Shown: positions 25,001 through 37,378, counted from the stretch's first letter. The stretch is DNA of 64,000 bases from Phytopythium helicoides (GCA_024867545.1 JANFNE010000031.1:434001-498000); one strand, 5' to 3'. Notes: generated from the letters alone by a model not told the origin. Numbers and translations are program-made.

Positions 25001-25598
25001 GCTTTCACGGCGAGTGCGGAATTCACAGTGACTGCGGAGAACTGCGCCGCGCAGCGAGAGACAAGAGTCTGCTCGACCGCATTCGTCTTTGACGCCCTGG
25101 TGTTGTCCGGGAAGAAGCTGGCTGCCCGCGCATGTCGACCGAAGTTACGAAGACGCGTCCCCTCGACGGCGCTCTCGTGCTGAAATCGTCAAGCTGAACG
25201 TCACATACGTGTTGGTTTTCGCTAACGCACGACACTCGCTCATCGACGCAGCTTGGCTTTAGCAAGCGTCCGATGGAGCCACCACTTGAGCCACCGTGAA
25301 GATCTGGACCGTGGACGCGCAGCTCAAGCCGAGACGAGGAGCTTGGTTTTCGCGAATGCCCGGGTCCAGCTGAGGCGTGGGGTGCACTTGATCACGAGAG
25401 GGTGAGTCTTCGCCTTGGTCTCCTAGCGCGGTGGATCCTCAAGCGCGTGGTCCTAGGTCGTGAACCGCATAGAGCAGTCGCTTGAGCTCCATCTTGAAAC
25501 ATGCCATATGAGGGGAAGAAAGCTTGGCATCGAATGGCTCGCCTTCGCAAATTGAAGTCCTCGCGCTTCCATGACATCCCTCCCTATTTTACTTGCAA
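25001..25598. repeat. 598-bp noncoding block, copy 2
   Basis: Duplicate of 15768-16365 at a spacing of 9233 bp, matching the S3/S5 spacing (9243 bp). Confidence 0.8.
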
Positions 25599-26439
25599 TA
25601 CGTATTGGAATACGCGCTTCGGCTGGAGTGAGCCAGCGGAAAGCGATTTTTGCGGCGTGGAGAGTGATCTTCGACCAGATGGCGCCACGCGCGGAGTGCA
25701 GGCAGGCTGATCCCTAAGCTTTGGGCGCCTGTCATCCGCCGCTCCCAGTCATTTCCTCCGCAAACGTCGGCACGCCATCAGAGCAGCACGGTTGCAAGCG
25801 TAGGTTCTGCATTTTGCTCTGGTTCGCAACAGTGCGCTCTACTCGCTAAGAGCCCTCCTCGCCACTCCCGGTAGGATGTGTGTCAATGCAGCTATCTCAC
25901 ACCCCGAAACAAAGCGAAAGCATGACGAACTCCATCCTTCCAACGGTCTGGTGAGCAGCCAGGACTCGACACTTGTATAGCAAAGAGGAATTAAGCGAGG
26001 AGGCAACTTCGCGAACCTGCGCGCTGGAATCCACGACGCTGCCAATGAGCGGCCCAAGAAACTTAGCAGCGTCATGACTCGACCGCGTCGACGCTTAGAG
26101 AGTCCTCATGACGCTCGATTTTTGGCTGGCTCTCTCCATGCAAATGAGCTCATGTAGAGCCATACTCGAGTTGATCTCCCGATGGCGTCGCGACTACTCG
26201 AACTTCTCCTCGACCACATCGAGGATGGACATTCACATCAGCCACGTCGTATGCCATGTATGTGCCGATGCCCAGCAAGAAGCCACCGACCACCCGACCA
26301 GAAGGACACACGAGACCGAGACTGCCACAGTGGTCGACAGATTTGTCGATGAGAAAGACGTCGTCGTCGAAGGGACTGTCGTAGGAAGTAGCGAGCGCAA
26401 CCTCGTTGTCATCGCGGGATCCTTTGTGAGTTTTTGGGC

Positions 26440-26680
26440 AGTGTAACGACTGAAAACGGCTTTTTGAGCAGGTCGGCAGAAATCCTCGTCGTCTTCGAGG
26501 CACACAGAACCAGCACGCAAGCGCCACGGGCTATTTCCAACCAAACCAGATTTAGACGGCAGTTAGTCAGGATAGGGCGGCGGTTCATCACTCTTGTAGT
26601 TCAGTTTAGCTTTTCCTTCCTCTAGCCATCGCTCTCGGAGGTGAGCTGTTAACACGCCACGCCACACCCGGACGCTTCAT
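26440..26680 (+). repeat. Dispersed repeat R1, copy 2 (truncated)
   Basis: Covers acggctttttgagcaggtcg through gttaacacgccacgccacac. The part that continues with ccaacgaccgag in the other copies is missing here. Confidence 0.55.
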
Positions 26681-26955
26681 GATGCTGCTGGATATTGCGG
26701 TCGCGTAGAGGAGCTTATGGATTGGATCTAATCGAGTCTGTGCATACTTCAGACCATTCCTCTCGCCAGTCCGCTGCATTCGTGTGAGAAGCCACACAAA
26801 AACACAAAAAAGGTACTGTGATTTTACAGTGACTAACACAATATTATTTTATTTAGCATAAAACTGTCCGACGAGATTGAATCCCCACCAGCATCGCGCA
26901 GCGAGAAACCCTGGCCGAAGGGAGAAAGTATGTGAATGAATCGTGAATCACTAAG

Positions 26956-28605
26956 TCAGGCGGGTAACGCCTCCCAGTCTCCGCTCGGCCACTTGCCCAT
27001 TTCTTGGAGAGCGGTGAACTCGTGTGCGAACTCGTACACCTCTCTGTTTCGCGAGCTCGCATGAGTCAATTTCTGCCGCAGAGGCAAAAGATCCAAGACC
27101 GCCTCGAGAGCTTCGGGTCCCTTCGACAGAATATAGTCCATCTCCTCCTGCATGTCAGACGTGGGGATGGACACGCCGCACCGGCGAAGCTTGGCGAAAC
27201 TGGTCCGCGCGATAACAATACCGTCCTTGCTGTTCCTGCTGAGGTTGGAGGCCAGCTGATACCTCTGACAGTGCCTCCGGTGGTGATGAATGCTGATGAT
27301 GGTAGTGATGTCGAGTCGCATACGACTGCTCGCATATGGATGCCTCTGGTCGTCCTCCACCGAGTGAATGGCAATCGTTGCTTGCTCGGAGCAATCGCGA
27401 GCGGCACTAACACCTGCAAGGCGTCGACTGTCACTCCTCGACGCTTGATACTCGGAGAAGAGAACTCCCTTCGACTCGATTACTCGCCCATTCGCTGTCA
27501 ACCGTATGCATCGGCGATGAGCGATCCCGTTGCGAGACAAGTCAGAATGCGAGTCCACGGCTTCTGTAATACAGCACGTCCCCGTCGTCTGACACGTGAA
27601 TGCGCGGTCCAAAGTCAACACTTCCCGTAGCACATCCAACACGTCTTTCACGCTTGAGGCGCCTTCAACTGGAACCGTCGCAAACACCGACGCACACATG
27701 TCTCCCTCGGCAGTGGTGTGCGACGACAACTCGTATCGGGGAAGGATGTCCGAACTGAGGAAGCGCATGCGCTCGTGCAGGATCTCACGACCGTCTCGCA
27801 AAATGTCGCCCTTCAAATCACAAAGCATCTTCACTCGAGACGAGGTGTCGAGAGGTAGATGGATGGAGTAATTGAGTAGCGGTCTCGAGCATTGGGGCTG
27901 TAGGATACCACGAATACGACATGCGGTTCATTAGTGAGCGTTCACAGGAGGAACCAAAAACACCAACAATACGCACCAGAGATTGCGATATTGCAGACAT
28001 GCCACGAGCGATCCAAAGCCGCTGATGCCGCGCCATCTCGCGCAACTTGTCGTTGATGAGCCGAGACTTCTCGAGAGACGGGAGGTGTCCGGCGCGGCTG
28101 ACAGCTCTCTGCATCAAGTAGTCGATGCGCGCTTCGAGTTTGGGGACTTCGAGCTTCAGCTGTGCGATCTCCATCTGCAGACAGAGATTGACGAACGAGA
28201 TACCGTCGCAATCAGTTAGTTCGTCTCCACCGTATCACCACTACGAATCATTGAGCCAAAACACACCCTGCGAGCCGCATCTGTTCGCACTCCCGCAACC
28301 TGGCGCTCCTTGGACAACTTGACGCACTGCTTCGTTCGGGACGTACGCGTAGGCGTACGAGTTGTTTGGTTTGTCAACTGCAGCGGTGCTGTGTGTGGCT
28401 GGGTTATACTTGACGCCAATTCCTCGAGTTGCTTGCTGAAGCTGTGATCAATGAAGCGACCGAAGTCGTGGATGGGGGACGGGTTGACTGTGAGGACACT
28501 CGCGCTCTCTTTGTCTTCAAAGTCTGGACCGAGTGCGGAGATATCAATGTTGGTTCCGTTGAGAAGCTCGTCGACCCAAGCGAGTGGCAGCGCGGACTCG
28601 GTCAT
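26956..28605 (-). CDS. S6: type I zipper + START-like protein
   Basis: Exons are 28605-28267, 28174-27977 and 27897-26956 (339, 198 and 942 nt), giving 492 aa, unbroken. Exon 1 matches S4 closely (MTESALPLAWVDELLNG to VRTDAARR). Exon 3 is 39 nt longer than in S2/S4 because of an insert after FSEYQAS (RSDSRRLAGVSAARD). START-like markers are VIESKGVLFSEYQAS, QATIAIHSVEDDQRHPY and GIVIARTSFAKLRRCG; the protein ends GDWEALPA. The exon 1 donor is GTGTGT. No clear copy of the upstream motif is seen; a degenerate one may lie near 28873. Confidence 0.85.
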
Positions 28606-29325
28606 GGAAGCAGTGTCGTGTCGCGCGCAAGTTCCGAACTAACCTGGATGCTAAGGTGTCTTGTGCACATCTCGATTCTGTGTGCACGGCTGCTGCACGG
28701 CTGCGTACAGTATTGGAGGTCGTCAGTCTTGCCGAGGCCCAGGTGACATCGGAACAAGTGATTGGAGACTGGAGTCGAATTGATTGCGGTAAACGTACAA
28801 ACGACATCTGTTCGTAAACGTACGCAAACGGACAACGGATGGCCTCTCCGTACGTTCTCGTGCACGTTGTTTATCAGCGTAATCTAACAGCACTCGTCAA
28901 CATACTTTGGCCGTGTCTTTTCGCCATGAAGCCTGTTGGTACGGAGACTCATCGACAGATGATCTCTGTTTTCGAGAAGCTTCAACTAGAGAAAAGAAAG
29001 AACCGAGCGGGTGACGACCTCAACACTGTACCTACAGAAAGTAGCCACACGCTACCTACGCATCACATCAAAGAGACGTTGCTAGCTTGTACATCCAACG
29101 CCACAGCTCACGGATGCCGCTGGCGATATCCTCGACAGTGCACCGGAGCGCAAAATCGATGACTCGATCTAGCAAACCAATCAATGCGCAATCGACAGTG
29201 TATTTCCGTGTAGAACAAGCTACAAACCCTCCCTCCAACATTTTTCGTCAAGCATAGCTGAACCACGATTCGACTGCTGCGCATGCCATCTCGTCGTCAG
29301 CTCGTGGGTCCTCGAGATGACGATC
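28606..29325. other. Intergenic between S7 and S6
   Basis: No coding signal. 28942 to the right edge is shared with 35233-35616. Confidence 0.5.
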
Positions 29326-30810
29326 TTACTGACCCGACAAAAGCGCAATTGCCGCCTTAAGAGCAGCAGGTCCCTTCGATACGGCGATATCCATCTCCTT
29401 CCGCAGATCCGATGCAGATATTGAGACTCCACCACGATACAGCTTGATGAAGGCGCTTCTCACTACCACGATACCTTCAGTCATCTCACTACTGTGATGG
29501 GAGGAACTGGAGTCGTGTCCTTGAGAGTACTGTTGATGGTGAATGCTGAAGATACTAGTCACATCCAAGCGCATCCGACCAGCGGTGTAAGGATACAGTT
29601 TGTCGTCCTCGACGGAATGAATGACGATTGTTGCCTGTGCTTCGTTGTCGAGTTGTCCTTTGCAATCGGTACCAGCTTGATACTCGGAGAACAGAACGCC
29701 GTTGAACTCCGTGACGACTCCCGTCGGAGACCATCTCATGCAAAGGCGATGGGCGATTCCGGTTTGATCCAAGTTCGGATGTACATCCACAGCTTCTGTC
29801 ATCGATCGTGCTCTCGTCTTCTGACACACAAAGTCCATCTCTGATGTCAGCACCGAGCGAAGTGCGTCCAAGACTTGCTTGATATTCGTTGCGCCTTGAA
29901 TTGGAGTTGCCGCAAACACACATGTACACATGTCTCCCTCGGCAGTGGCGGATGATGATATTTCGTAGCATGGAAGCAACCGGCAATTCAAGAAGCGCAT
30001 TCGTTCGCGCAGAGTCTCTCGTCCGTCGCGCAAGATGCCAGCACTCAAGGCACGCAGAATATTCACTCGATCGGGGATCTCTCGGGGTAAACGAATGCTG
30101 TAGTTGAGTAGCGTCGCAGAGCTTTGAGGCTGAATAAGTGTGCACACGGAGACGCCATTTTCAAATGTCGGAAACATAGCCTCAAACTAGAATTAGAGAT
30201 CTATGCACGTACCGACATGTGGGACGCGACAGATAGCCCACGAGCGATGCGGAGCTGCTGGAGACGAGTCAACTCGCGTAGCTTGTCGTTGACGAGCTGG
30301 CATTTGTGAAGAGACGAGTTATCGTCGGACTGGCTCACTGCGTTCTGCATCAGGCTTTCAATGCACGCCTCGAGTCTGGGCACCTCGAGCTTCAGCTGCG
30401 CGATCTCCATCTTGTAGACCGGTAATATGATTGTTAGACTCAAAACTCCATGGAACTGACAGATGCTCGAGCAGTATGGGAGCCGAGCGTACCCTGCGTG
30501 CCTTGTCACATCGAACGCTTTGTCTTGAGTTTGCCGGCTGAATAGGCGGTTTGGCTCTCTGGATCGCAACTACCGGAGGTTTAGTCTCTGTCTTGTTTGC
30601 ATCGAATGCGCTCGGCACCGAATTTCCTTGCTGCATCGTGGTGGCGCTGATGTCAACACAAATAGTGGATGGCTGCAACGGTTCCGAGTCTGTGAACTCG
30701 CTGTCGTCACTGCCCTTGAACTCCAGATCAAAGAGGGAGCTATCGATATCAACAGCCGCGTCGCTCAGCAGGTCATCGAGCCAAGTTGGCGACATCCAGT
30801 GCTCGGCCAT
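29326..30810 (-). CDS. S7: type II zipper + START-like protein
   Basis: Exons are 30810-30493, 30410-30213 and 30129-29326 (318, 198 and 804 nt), giving 439 aa. The ATG chosen at 30810 (MAEHWMSPTWLDDLLSD) matches the family start. An in-frame ATG at 30867 would add 19 residues (MAESNNVSLKSASQG). Exon 1 ends VRCDKARR, so the conserved Thr of TARR is replaced by Lys here and in S9. The exon 2 zipper is MEIAQLKLEVPRLEACIESL. Exon 3 is START-like and ends AAIALLSGQ. Acceptors are TACAAG and ATTCAG. Confidence 0.85.
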
Positions 30811-30919
30811 TGGTGATAGTAACCCCTGTGAGGCAGATTTCAAACTGACGTTGTTGGACTCGGCCATTGACAGCGTCGACCTTGGGTTGAGTTGACGATT
30901 TTTGGAGTGTTTACTAGTT

Positions 30920-30985
30920 GATCCATCGATCGCAGAGAAACCTAGACCATAGCTGATCCATCGATCGCAGAGAAACCTAGACCAT
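30920..30985. repeat. Two tandem copies of a 31-bp unit (period 35)
   Basis: The unit gatccatcgatcgcagagaa plus cctagaccat occurs at 30920-30950 and 30955-30985. The paralogous site near 37211 has a single unit. Confidence 0.9.
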
Positions 30986-31105
30986 CGTTCCGTTCAATAC
31001 AGCAACGCCACAGTAGGATCACACCAATCCAAGTGATCGAAGGCGCTCGGCGTACGTCGGAGCGATTGCGTAAGATGAACTCAAATCGACAATAAGTGCC
31101 TTAGA

Positions 31106-31122
31106 GCAAATCTCAATGGCAC
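31106..31122 (-). promoter_or_regulatory. Array upstream motif, S7
   Basis: GCAAATCTCAATGGCAC, 296 bp upstream of the S7 ATG. Confidence 0.45.
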
Positions 31123-31589
31123 TGTCCACGTGGCTTTTTCTCGAGGACACATAATCTGTGGGGCCGCATCAACATTGCCGATTACTGGTCAAGGTATGTT
31201 TTCAAGCGCAACAATGCCGAGTCAAGACTCTTCGGGCGGCGACCACGGAACCAAGTGAATGTGTGCTGGTGGCGTCAACGTACAATACGGCACGCTGTAC
31301 CGGCGCACACAACACGTGTGTCTGTCTCGGTTGATGTCATTCCGTATGCCCTGTGTCAAGTCTGCAGTGCACTCGAGGGTGAGCACAGTGTTGAGGTGAG
31401 GGCATGCATTGATGTTTTGCTATTGAATAGCTACAACACAGGACTAGTAAATTCTGGATCAGAGTGTGCAGGGTTGCAGTGCTGGTTCTGTGCAGTCAGC
31501 ATCTGGTTGAACTGCTTGTACAACCAAATCACGCGTGCTCTTGGCCACAAGTGGAAGCATGGAATACTGGTGATCGTTGTCTATCCCAT

Positions 31590-31609
31590 TCACACACACG
31601 CACACACAT
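31590..31609. repeat. CA microsatellite
   Basis: cacacacacgcacacacat, a short dinucleotide run in the S7-S8 gap. Confidence 0.8.
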
Positions 31610-33069
31610 AACAACTCAAAACAACACTTCGAAGAGCGAGCCAGTTTCATTCTCAGTGAGACCTTGAGTTGGTCAAGACGAAACTATGATAGGAATGAAT
31701 TCTTTACGTGAAAAGGGGATCTAACGGTGGCTGCACTGCTTCAGTTTGGATTCATCTGAAACGAAGCTTCGAATCACTACGTCGAAAGGAGAGCGACGAC
31801 GTGTTGTAAACACCTGCATATGCTACGGACCGCCCATATATTGCGCTCTCAAGTCGCTAGTAATTCTGAAGATCTTGGTGCTGAAAAATCAGATGATAAT
31901 CCTTCACAAACTCTTGTCCCACCATACTATCTACCGTAGTGGAATCACAAACACTCCCAAGTAAGACCCGAGGGGGAAAAAAATCTTTTTTCTGCGCTGA
32001 CAGAGTCTACTCTCCACTGAACTGGAGAGTACATTTTGCCAACGCGGCAAAGAAAGCGACTCGCCAGCACTGCATCGACGATGAATACCCGATGAATGAT
32101 GGCTCAAGTTGGCTCTAGTTGCGAGAGAGGGTCGAAAACAGAAAATCCCCTGGCGAAATCAATCGCACCGGAGGTGTTGGATGGACGCTATGAGCTACTG
32201 TACCGTGTCCATGCATCGCTTGACCGACAATTGCTGTCGGAGGGCAGAAAGGCTGGACTCAACAGTCGAAGTACTGTATTGTCAATTGCATACCGAAGAG
32301 GTACGCGACTTTGCGACAGAAACAATGGCACCATTGTATCCGCGCCGAGGACTCCTCGGCCCATCCGCTGCATATATGGACAGAAAGTGCAGCAGTACTG
32401 AGTATGTACTATTCTCAGTGGTTCTTTCGGGCCAAGGGACTTCGAGCCATGTGTTGGGCACGTAATCTACAGCACCGCATCAACGCCGTTGCTTTGTGCG
32501 GCGCAGCACCGACAATCAAACGGAAGGTCGCGGTCATGTGCATACTTTATTGTAACAGCACAACTTGTGGTACTGTTCGCCATAGAAATGAAATGATCCG
32601 CAAACAGAAACGCAATCCAAGGGGTGAAGGCAACGGAGTCGCGCGTTTTGGGCCAGATTGGCTGGACGATTGGCTGGTGGCACGTTCTGCGCACAGGAGA
32701 ACGACTTCTCTGTAGCTCGATGACTCGTTGGCTACGAAGGAGGAGAGCATCAAGTTGTTGGCATTCGCCAACCCCCACAAGGTTGCTGCTGACTGGCAGC
32801 AACCAACCGCATTTAATCCGATTATAATTTTGGCGAAACAACCCTTCGGCACAGATCCACGCAAAATGGGAACGATAGAATCTCAGCTGGATTTGTGTGA
32901 GAAGCCACACAAAAACACAAAAAAGGTACTGTGATTTTACAGTGACTAACACAATATTATTTTATTTAACATAAAACTGTCCGACGAGATCGAATCCCCA
33001 CCAGCATCGCGCAGCGAGAAACCCCTGGCCGAAGGGAGAAAGTATGTGAATGAATCGTGAATCACTAAG

Positions 33070-34719
33070 TCAGGCGGGTAACGCCTCCCAGTCTCCGCTC
33101 GGCCACTTGCCCATTTCTTGGAGAGCGGTGAACTCGTGTGCGAACTCGTACACCTCTCTGTTTCGCGAGCTCGCATGAGTCAATTTCTGCCGCAGAGGCA
33201 AAAGATCCAAGACCGCCTCGAGAGCTTCGGGTCCCTTCGACAGAATATAGTCCATCTCCTCCTGCATGTCAGACGTGGGGATGGACACGCCGCACCGGCG
33301 AAGCTTGGCGAAACTGGTCCGCGCGATAACAATACCGTCCTTGCTGTTCCTGCTGAGGTTGGAGGCCAGCTGATACCTCTGACAGTGCCTCCGGTGGTGA
33401 TGAATGCTGATGATGGTAGTGATGTCGAGTCGCATACGACTGCTCGCATATGGATGCCTCTGGTCGTCCTCCACCGAGTGAATGGCAATCGTTGCTTGCT
33501 CGGAGCAATCGCGAGCGGCACTAACACCTGCAAGGCGTCGACTGTCACTCCTCGACGCTTGATACTCGGAGAAGAGAACTCCCTTCGACTCGATTACTCG
33601 CCCATTCGCTGTCAACCGTATGCATCGGCGATGAGCGATCCCGTTGCGAGACAAGTCAGAATGCGAGTCCACGGCTTCTGTAATACAGCACGTCCCCGTC
33701 GTCTGACACGTGAATGCGCGGTCCAAAGTCAACACTTCCCGTAGCACATCCAACACGTCTTTCACGCTTGAGGCGCCTTCAACTGGAACCGTCGCAAACA
33801 CCGACGCACACATGTCTCCCTCGGCAGTGGTGTGCGACGACAACTCGTATCGGGGAAGGATGTCCGAACTGAGGAAGCGCATGCGCTCGTGCAGGATCTC
33901 ACGACCGTCTCGCAAAATGTCGCCCTTCAAATCACAAAGCATCTTCACTCGAGACGAGGTGTCGAGAGGTAGATGGATGGAGTAATTGAGTAGCGGTCTC
34001 GAGCATTGGGGCTGTAGGATACCACGAATACGACATGCGGTTCATTAGTGAGCGTTCACAGGAGGAACCAAAAACACCAACAATACGCACCAGAGATTGC
34101 GATATTGCAGACATGCCACGAGCGATCCAAAGCCGCTGATGCCGCGCCATCTCGCGCAACTTGTCGTTGATGAGCCGAGACTTCTCGAGAGACGGGAGGT
34201 GTCCGGCGCGGCTGACAGCTCTCTGCATCAAGTAGTCGATGCGCGCTTCGAGTTTGGGGACTTCGAGCTTCAGCTGTGCGATCTCCATCTGCAGACAGAG
34301 ATTGACGAACGAGATACCGTCGCAATCAGTTAGTTCGTCTCCACCGTATCACCACTACGAATCATTGAGCCAAAACACACCCTGCGAGCCGCATCTGTTC
34401 GCACTCCCGCAACCTGGCGCTCCTTGGACAACTTGACGCGCTGCTTCGTTCGGGACGTACGCGTAGGCGCACGAGTTGTTTGGTTTGTCAACTGCAACGG
34501 TGCTGTGTGTGGTTGGGTTATACTTGACGCCAATTCCTCGAGCTGCTTGCTGAAGCTGTGGTCAATGAAGCGACCGAAGTTGTGGATGGGGGACGGATCG
34601 TCTGTGAGGACAGTCGCGCTCTCTTTGTCTTCAAAGTCTGGACCGAGTGCGGAGATATCAATGTTGGTTCCGTTGAGAAGCTCGTCGACCCAAGCGAGTG
34701 GCGGCGCAGACTCGGCCAT
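33070..34719 (-). CDS. S8: type I zipper + START-like protein
   Basis: Exons are 34719-34381, 34288-34091 and 34011-33070, giving 492 aa. Exons 2 and 3 encode exactly the residues of S6. Exon 1 instead carries several differences (MAESAPPLAW; KESATVLTDDPSPIHNF), some shared with S2 (SATVL). Splice signals are as in S6. It appears intact. Confidence 0.85.
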
Positions 34720-34973
34720 GGAAGCAGTGTCGTGTCGCGCGCAAGTTCCGAACTGACCTGGATGCTAAGGTGTCTTGTGCACATCTCGATTCTGTGTGCA
34801 CGGCTGCTGCACGGCTGCGTACAGTATTGGAGGTCGTCAGTCTTGCCGAGGCCCAGGTGACATCGGAACAAGTGATCATCGTTCGCTGGTGAATCTGCAC
34901 CTGGCCAGTGCATTGATTGCGGCCGACACATTGACCAACCTAGCTCGTAAACGTGGCGGTATGGCCTTGCCGA

Positions 34974-35061
34974 CGAGATTTGCGCTAGACGCCCCCGGCA
35001 TTGTCTCTGGCCAACAGCCTGGACCGGATCGTCTTGGACCAGTCGTCTAGCGCAAATCTCG
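34974..35061. repeat. 18-bp perfect inverted repeat with 52-bp spacer
   Basis: cgagatttgcgctagacg at 34974-34991 is the exact reverse complement of 35044-35061. The right arm overlaps the S8 upstream motif, so both orientations of that motif are present. Confidence 0.8.
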
Positions 35062-35068
35062 CCAGCAC
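35052..35068 (-). promoter_or_regulatory. Array upstream motif, S8
   Basis: GCAAATCTCGCCAGCAC, 333 bp upstream of the S8 ATG, overlapping the right arm of the inverted repeat. Confidence 0.35.
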
Positions 35069-35616
35069 GCTATGTTTCGCAAGCGAAGCGAGACAACGGT
35101 ACAGTATGTGCGTAACACAGTAATCTCAGTGCACTCATAAACAATAATAAACACTATGCGTTCGCTTCGTTCGTTTCTTTCATCAGCCACCACCGATGCC
35201 CATAAGGCTGTAGTGTACAGCTGCTGCAACTTCGGAGACTCATCGACAGATGATCTCTGTTTTCGACAAGCTTCAACTAGAGAAAAGAAAGGACCGAGCG
35301 GGTGACGACCTCGACACTGTACCTACAGAAAGTAGCCACACGCTACCTACGCATCACATCAAAGAGACGATGCTGGCTTGTGCATCCAACGCCACAGCTC
35401 ACGGATGCCGCTGGGCATATCCTCGTCAGTGAACCGGAGCGCAAAACCGATGACTCGATTTAGCAAATCATTCAATGCGCAATCGATAGTGTATTTCCGT
35501 GTAGAACAAGCTACAAACCCTCCCTCCAACATTTTTCGTCAAGCATAGCTGAACCACGATTCGACTGCTGCGCATGCCATCTCGTCGTCAGCTCGTGGGT
35601 CCTCGAGATGACGATC

Positions 35617-37101
35617 TTACTGACCCGACAAAAGTGCAATTGCCGACTTAAGAGCAGCAGGTCCCTTCGATACGGCGATATCCATCTCCTTCCGCAGATC
35701 CGATGCAGATATTGAGACTCCACCACGATACAGCTTGATGAAGGCGCTTCTCACTACCACGATACCTTCAGTCATCTCACTGCTGCGATGGGAGGAACTG
35801 GAGTCGTGTCCTTGAGAGTACTGTTGATGGTGAATGCTGAAGATACTAGTCACATCCAAGCGCATCCGACCAGCGGTGTAAGGATACAGTTTGTCGTCCT
35901 CGACGGAATGAATGACGATGGTTGCCTGTGCTTCGTTGTCGAGTTGTCCTTTGCAATCGGTACCAGCTTGATACTCGGAGAACAGAACGCCGTTGAACTC
36001 CGTGACGACTCCCGTCGGAGACCATCTCATGCAAAGGCGATGGGCGATTCCGGTTTGATCCAAGTTCGGATGTACATCCACAGCTTCTGTCATCGATCGT
36101 GCTCTCGTCTTCTGACACACAAAGTCCATCTCTGATGTCAGCACCGAGCGAAGTGCGTCCAAGACTTGCTTGATATTCGTTGCGCCTTGAATTGGAGTTG
36201 CCGCAAACACACATGTACACATGTCTCCCTCGGCAGTGGCGGATGATGATATTTCGTAGCATGGAAGCAACCGGCAATTCAAGAAGCGCATTCGTTCGCG
36301 CAGAGTCTCTCGTCCGTCGCGCAAGATGCCAGCACTCAAGGCACGCAGAATATTCACTCGATCGGGGATCTCTCGGGGTAAACGAATGCTGTAGTTGAGT
36401 AGCGTCGCAGAGCTTTGAGGCTGAATAAGTGTGCACACGGAGACGCCATTTTCAAATGTCGGAAACATAGCCTCAAACTAGAATTAGAGATCTATGCACG
36501 TACCGACATGTGGGACGCGACAGATAGCCCACGAGCGATGCGGAGCTGCTGGAGACGAGTCAACTCGCGTAGCTTGTCGTTGACGAGCTGGCATTTGTGA
36601 AGAGACGAGTTATCGTCGGACTGGCTCACTGCGTTCTGCATCAGGCTTTCAATGCACGCCTCGAGTCTGGGCACCTCGAGCTTCAGCTGCGCGATCTCCA
36701 TCTTGTAGACCGGTAATATGATTGTTAGACTCAAAACTCCATGGAACTGACAGATGCTCGAGCAGTATGGGAGCCGAGCGTACCCTGCGTGCCTTGTCAC
36801 ATCGAACGCTTTGTCTTGAGTTTGCAGGCTGAATAGGCGGTTTGGCTCTCTGGATCGCAACTACCGGAGGTTTAGTCTCTGTCTTGTTTGCATCGAATGC
36901 GCTCGGCACCGAATTTCCTTGCTGCATCGTGGTGGCGCTGATGTCAACACAAATAGTGGATGGCTGCAACGGTTCCGAGTCTGTGAACTCGCTGTCGTCA
37001 CTGCCCTTGAACTCCAGATCAAAGAGGGAGCTATCGATATCAACAGCCGCGTCGCTCAGCAGGTCATCGAGCCAAGTTGGCGACATCCAGTGCTCGGCCA
37101 T
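35617..37101 (-). CDS. S9: type II zipper + START-like protein
   Basis: Exons are 37101-36784, 36701-36504 and 36420-35617, giving 439 aa. It is nearly identical to S7, including VRCDKARR and an in-frame upstream ATG at 37158. At its 3' end it carries SAIALLSGQ and SSSHRSSEM, residues seen in S5 or S3 rather than in S7, a mosaic pattern. Confidence 0.85.
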
Positions 37102-37361
37102 TGGTGATAGTAACCCCTGTGAGGCAGATTTCAAACTGACGTTGTTGGACTCGGCCATTGACAGCGTCGAACTTGGGTCGAGTTGACGATCTTTGGAGTG
37201 TTTACTAGTTGATCCATCGATCGCAGAGAAACCTAGACCATCGTTCCGTTCAATACAGCAACGCCACAGTAGGATCACACCAATCCAAGTGATCGAAGGC
37301 GCTCGGCGTACGTCGGAGCGATTGCGTAAGATGAACTCAAATCGACAATAAGTGCCTTAGA

Positions 37362-37378
37362 GCAAATCTCAATGGCAC
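37362..37378 (-). promoter_or_regulatory. Array upstream motif, S9
   Basis: GCAAATCTCAATGGCAC, 261 bp upstream of the S9 ATG. The spacing is exactly 35 bp shorter than for S7 because the tandem unit is single here. Confidence 0.45.

Larger units (their letters stand above)
23426..26955. other. Intergenic, S5 upstream and S6 downstream
   Basis: No supported gene. It holds the S5 upstream motif, the duplicated block 25001-25598, a stretch at 26100-26230 related to 16550-16690, and dispersed repeat R1 copy 2. From 26782 the S6/S7 duplication block begins. Confidence 0.5.
26782..31250. repeat. S6/S7 duplication block, copy 1
   Basis: Nearly identical to 32895-37506. The left part (to about 28770) aligns at an offset of 6113-6114, the right part (28942 onward) at 6291. 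The difference comes from extra sequence in copy 2 around 34880-35230, and a 35-bp tandem duplication at 30920-30985 exists only in this copy. Confidence 0.9.
30811..33069. other. Intergenic, S7 upstream and S8 downstream
   Basis: Contains a 35-bp tandem repeat, the S7 upstream motif and a CA microsatellite near 31590-31609. The rest shows no coding signal. 32895 onward belongs to duplication copy 2. Confidence 0.5.
34720..35616. other. Intergenic between S9 and S8
   Basis: No gene. 34880-35230 has no counterpart next to S6/S7. It includes an 18-bp inverted repeat and the S8 copy of the upstream motif. Confidence 0.5.

Noticed and set aside
27004..27630. 208-residue plus-strand frames opposite exon 3 of S6 and S8 (also 33118-33744)
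   Set aside because: They follow exactly the antisense of a conserved START exon and do not persist in S2, S4 or S12.
29555..30145. 196-residue minus-strand frame overlapping S7 exon 3 in another frame (also 35846-36436)
   Set aside because: It is a shifted shadow of the START exon, Arg/Ser-rich with no family support.
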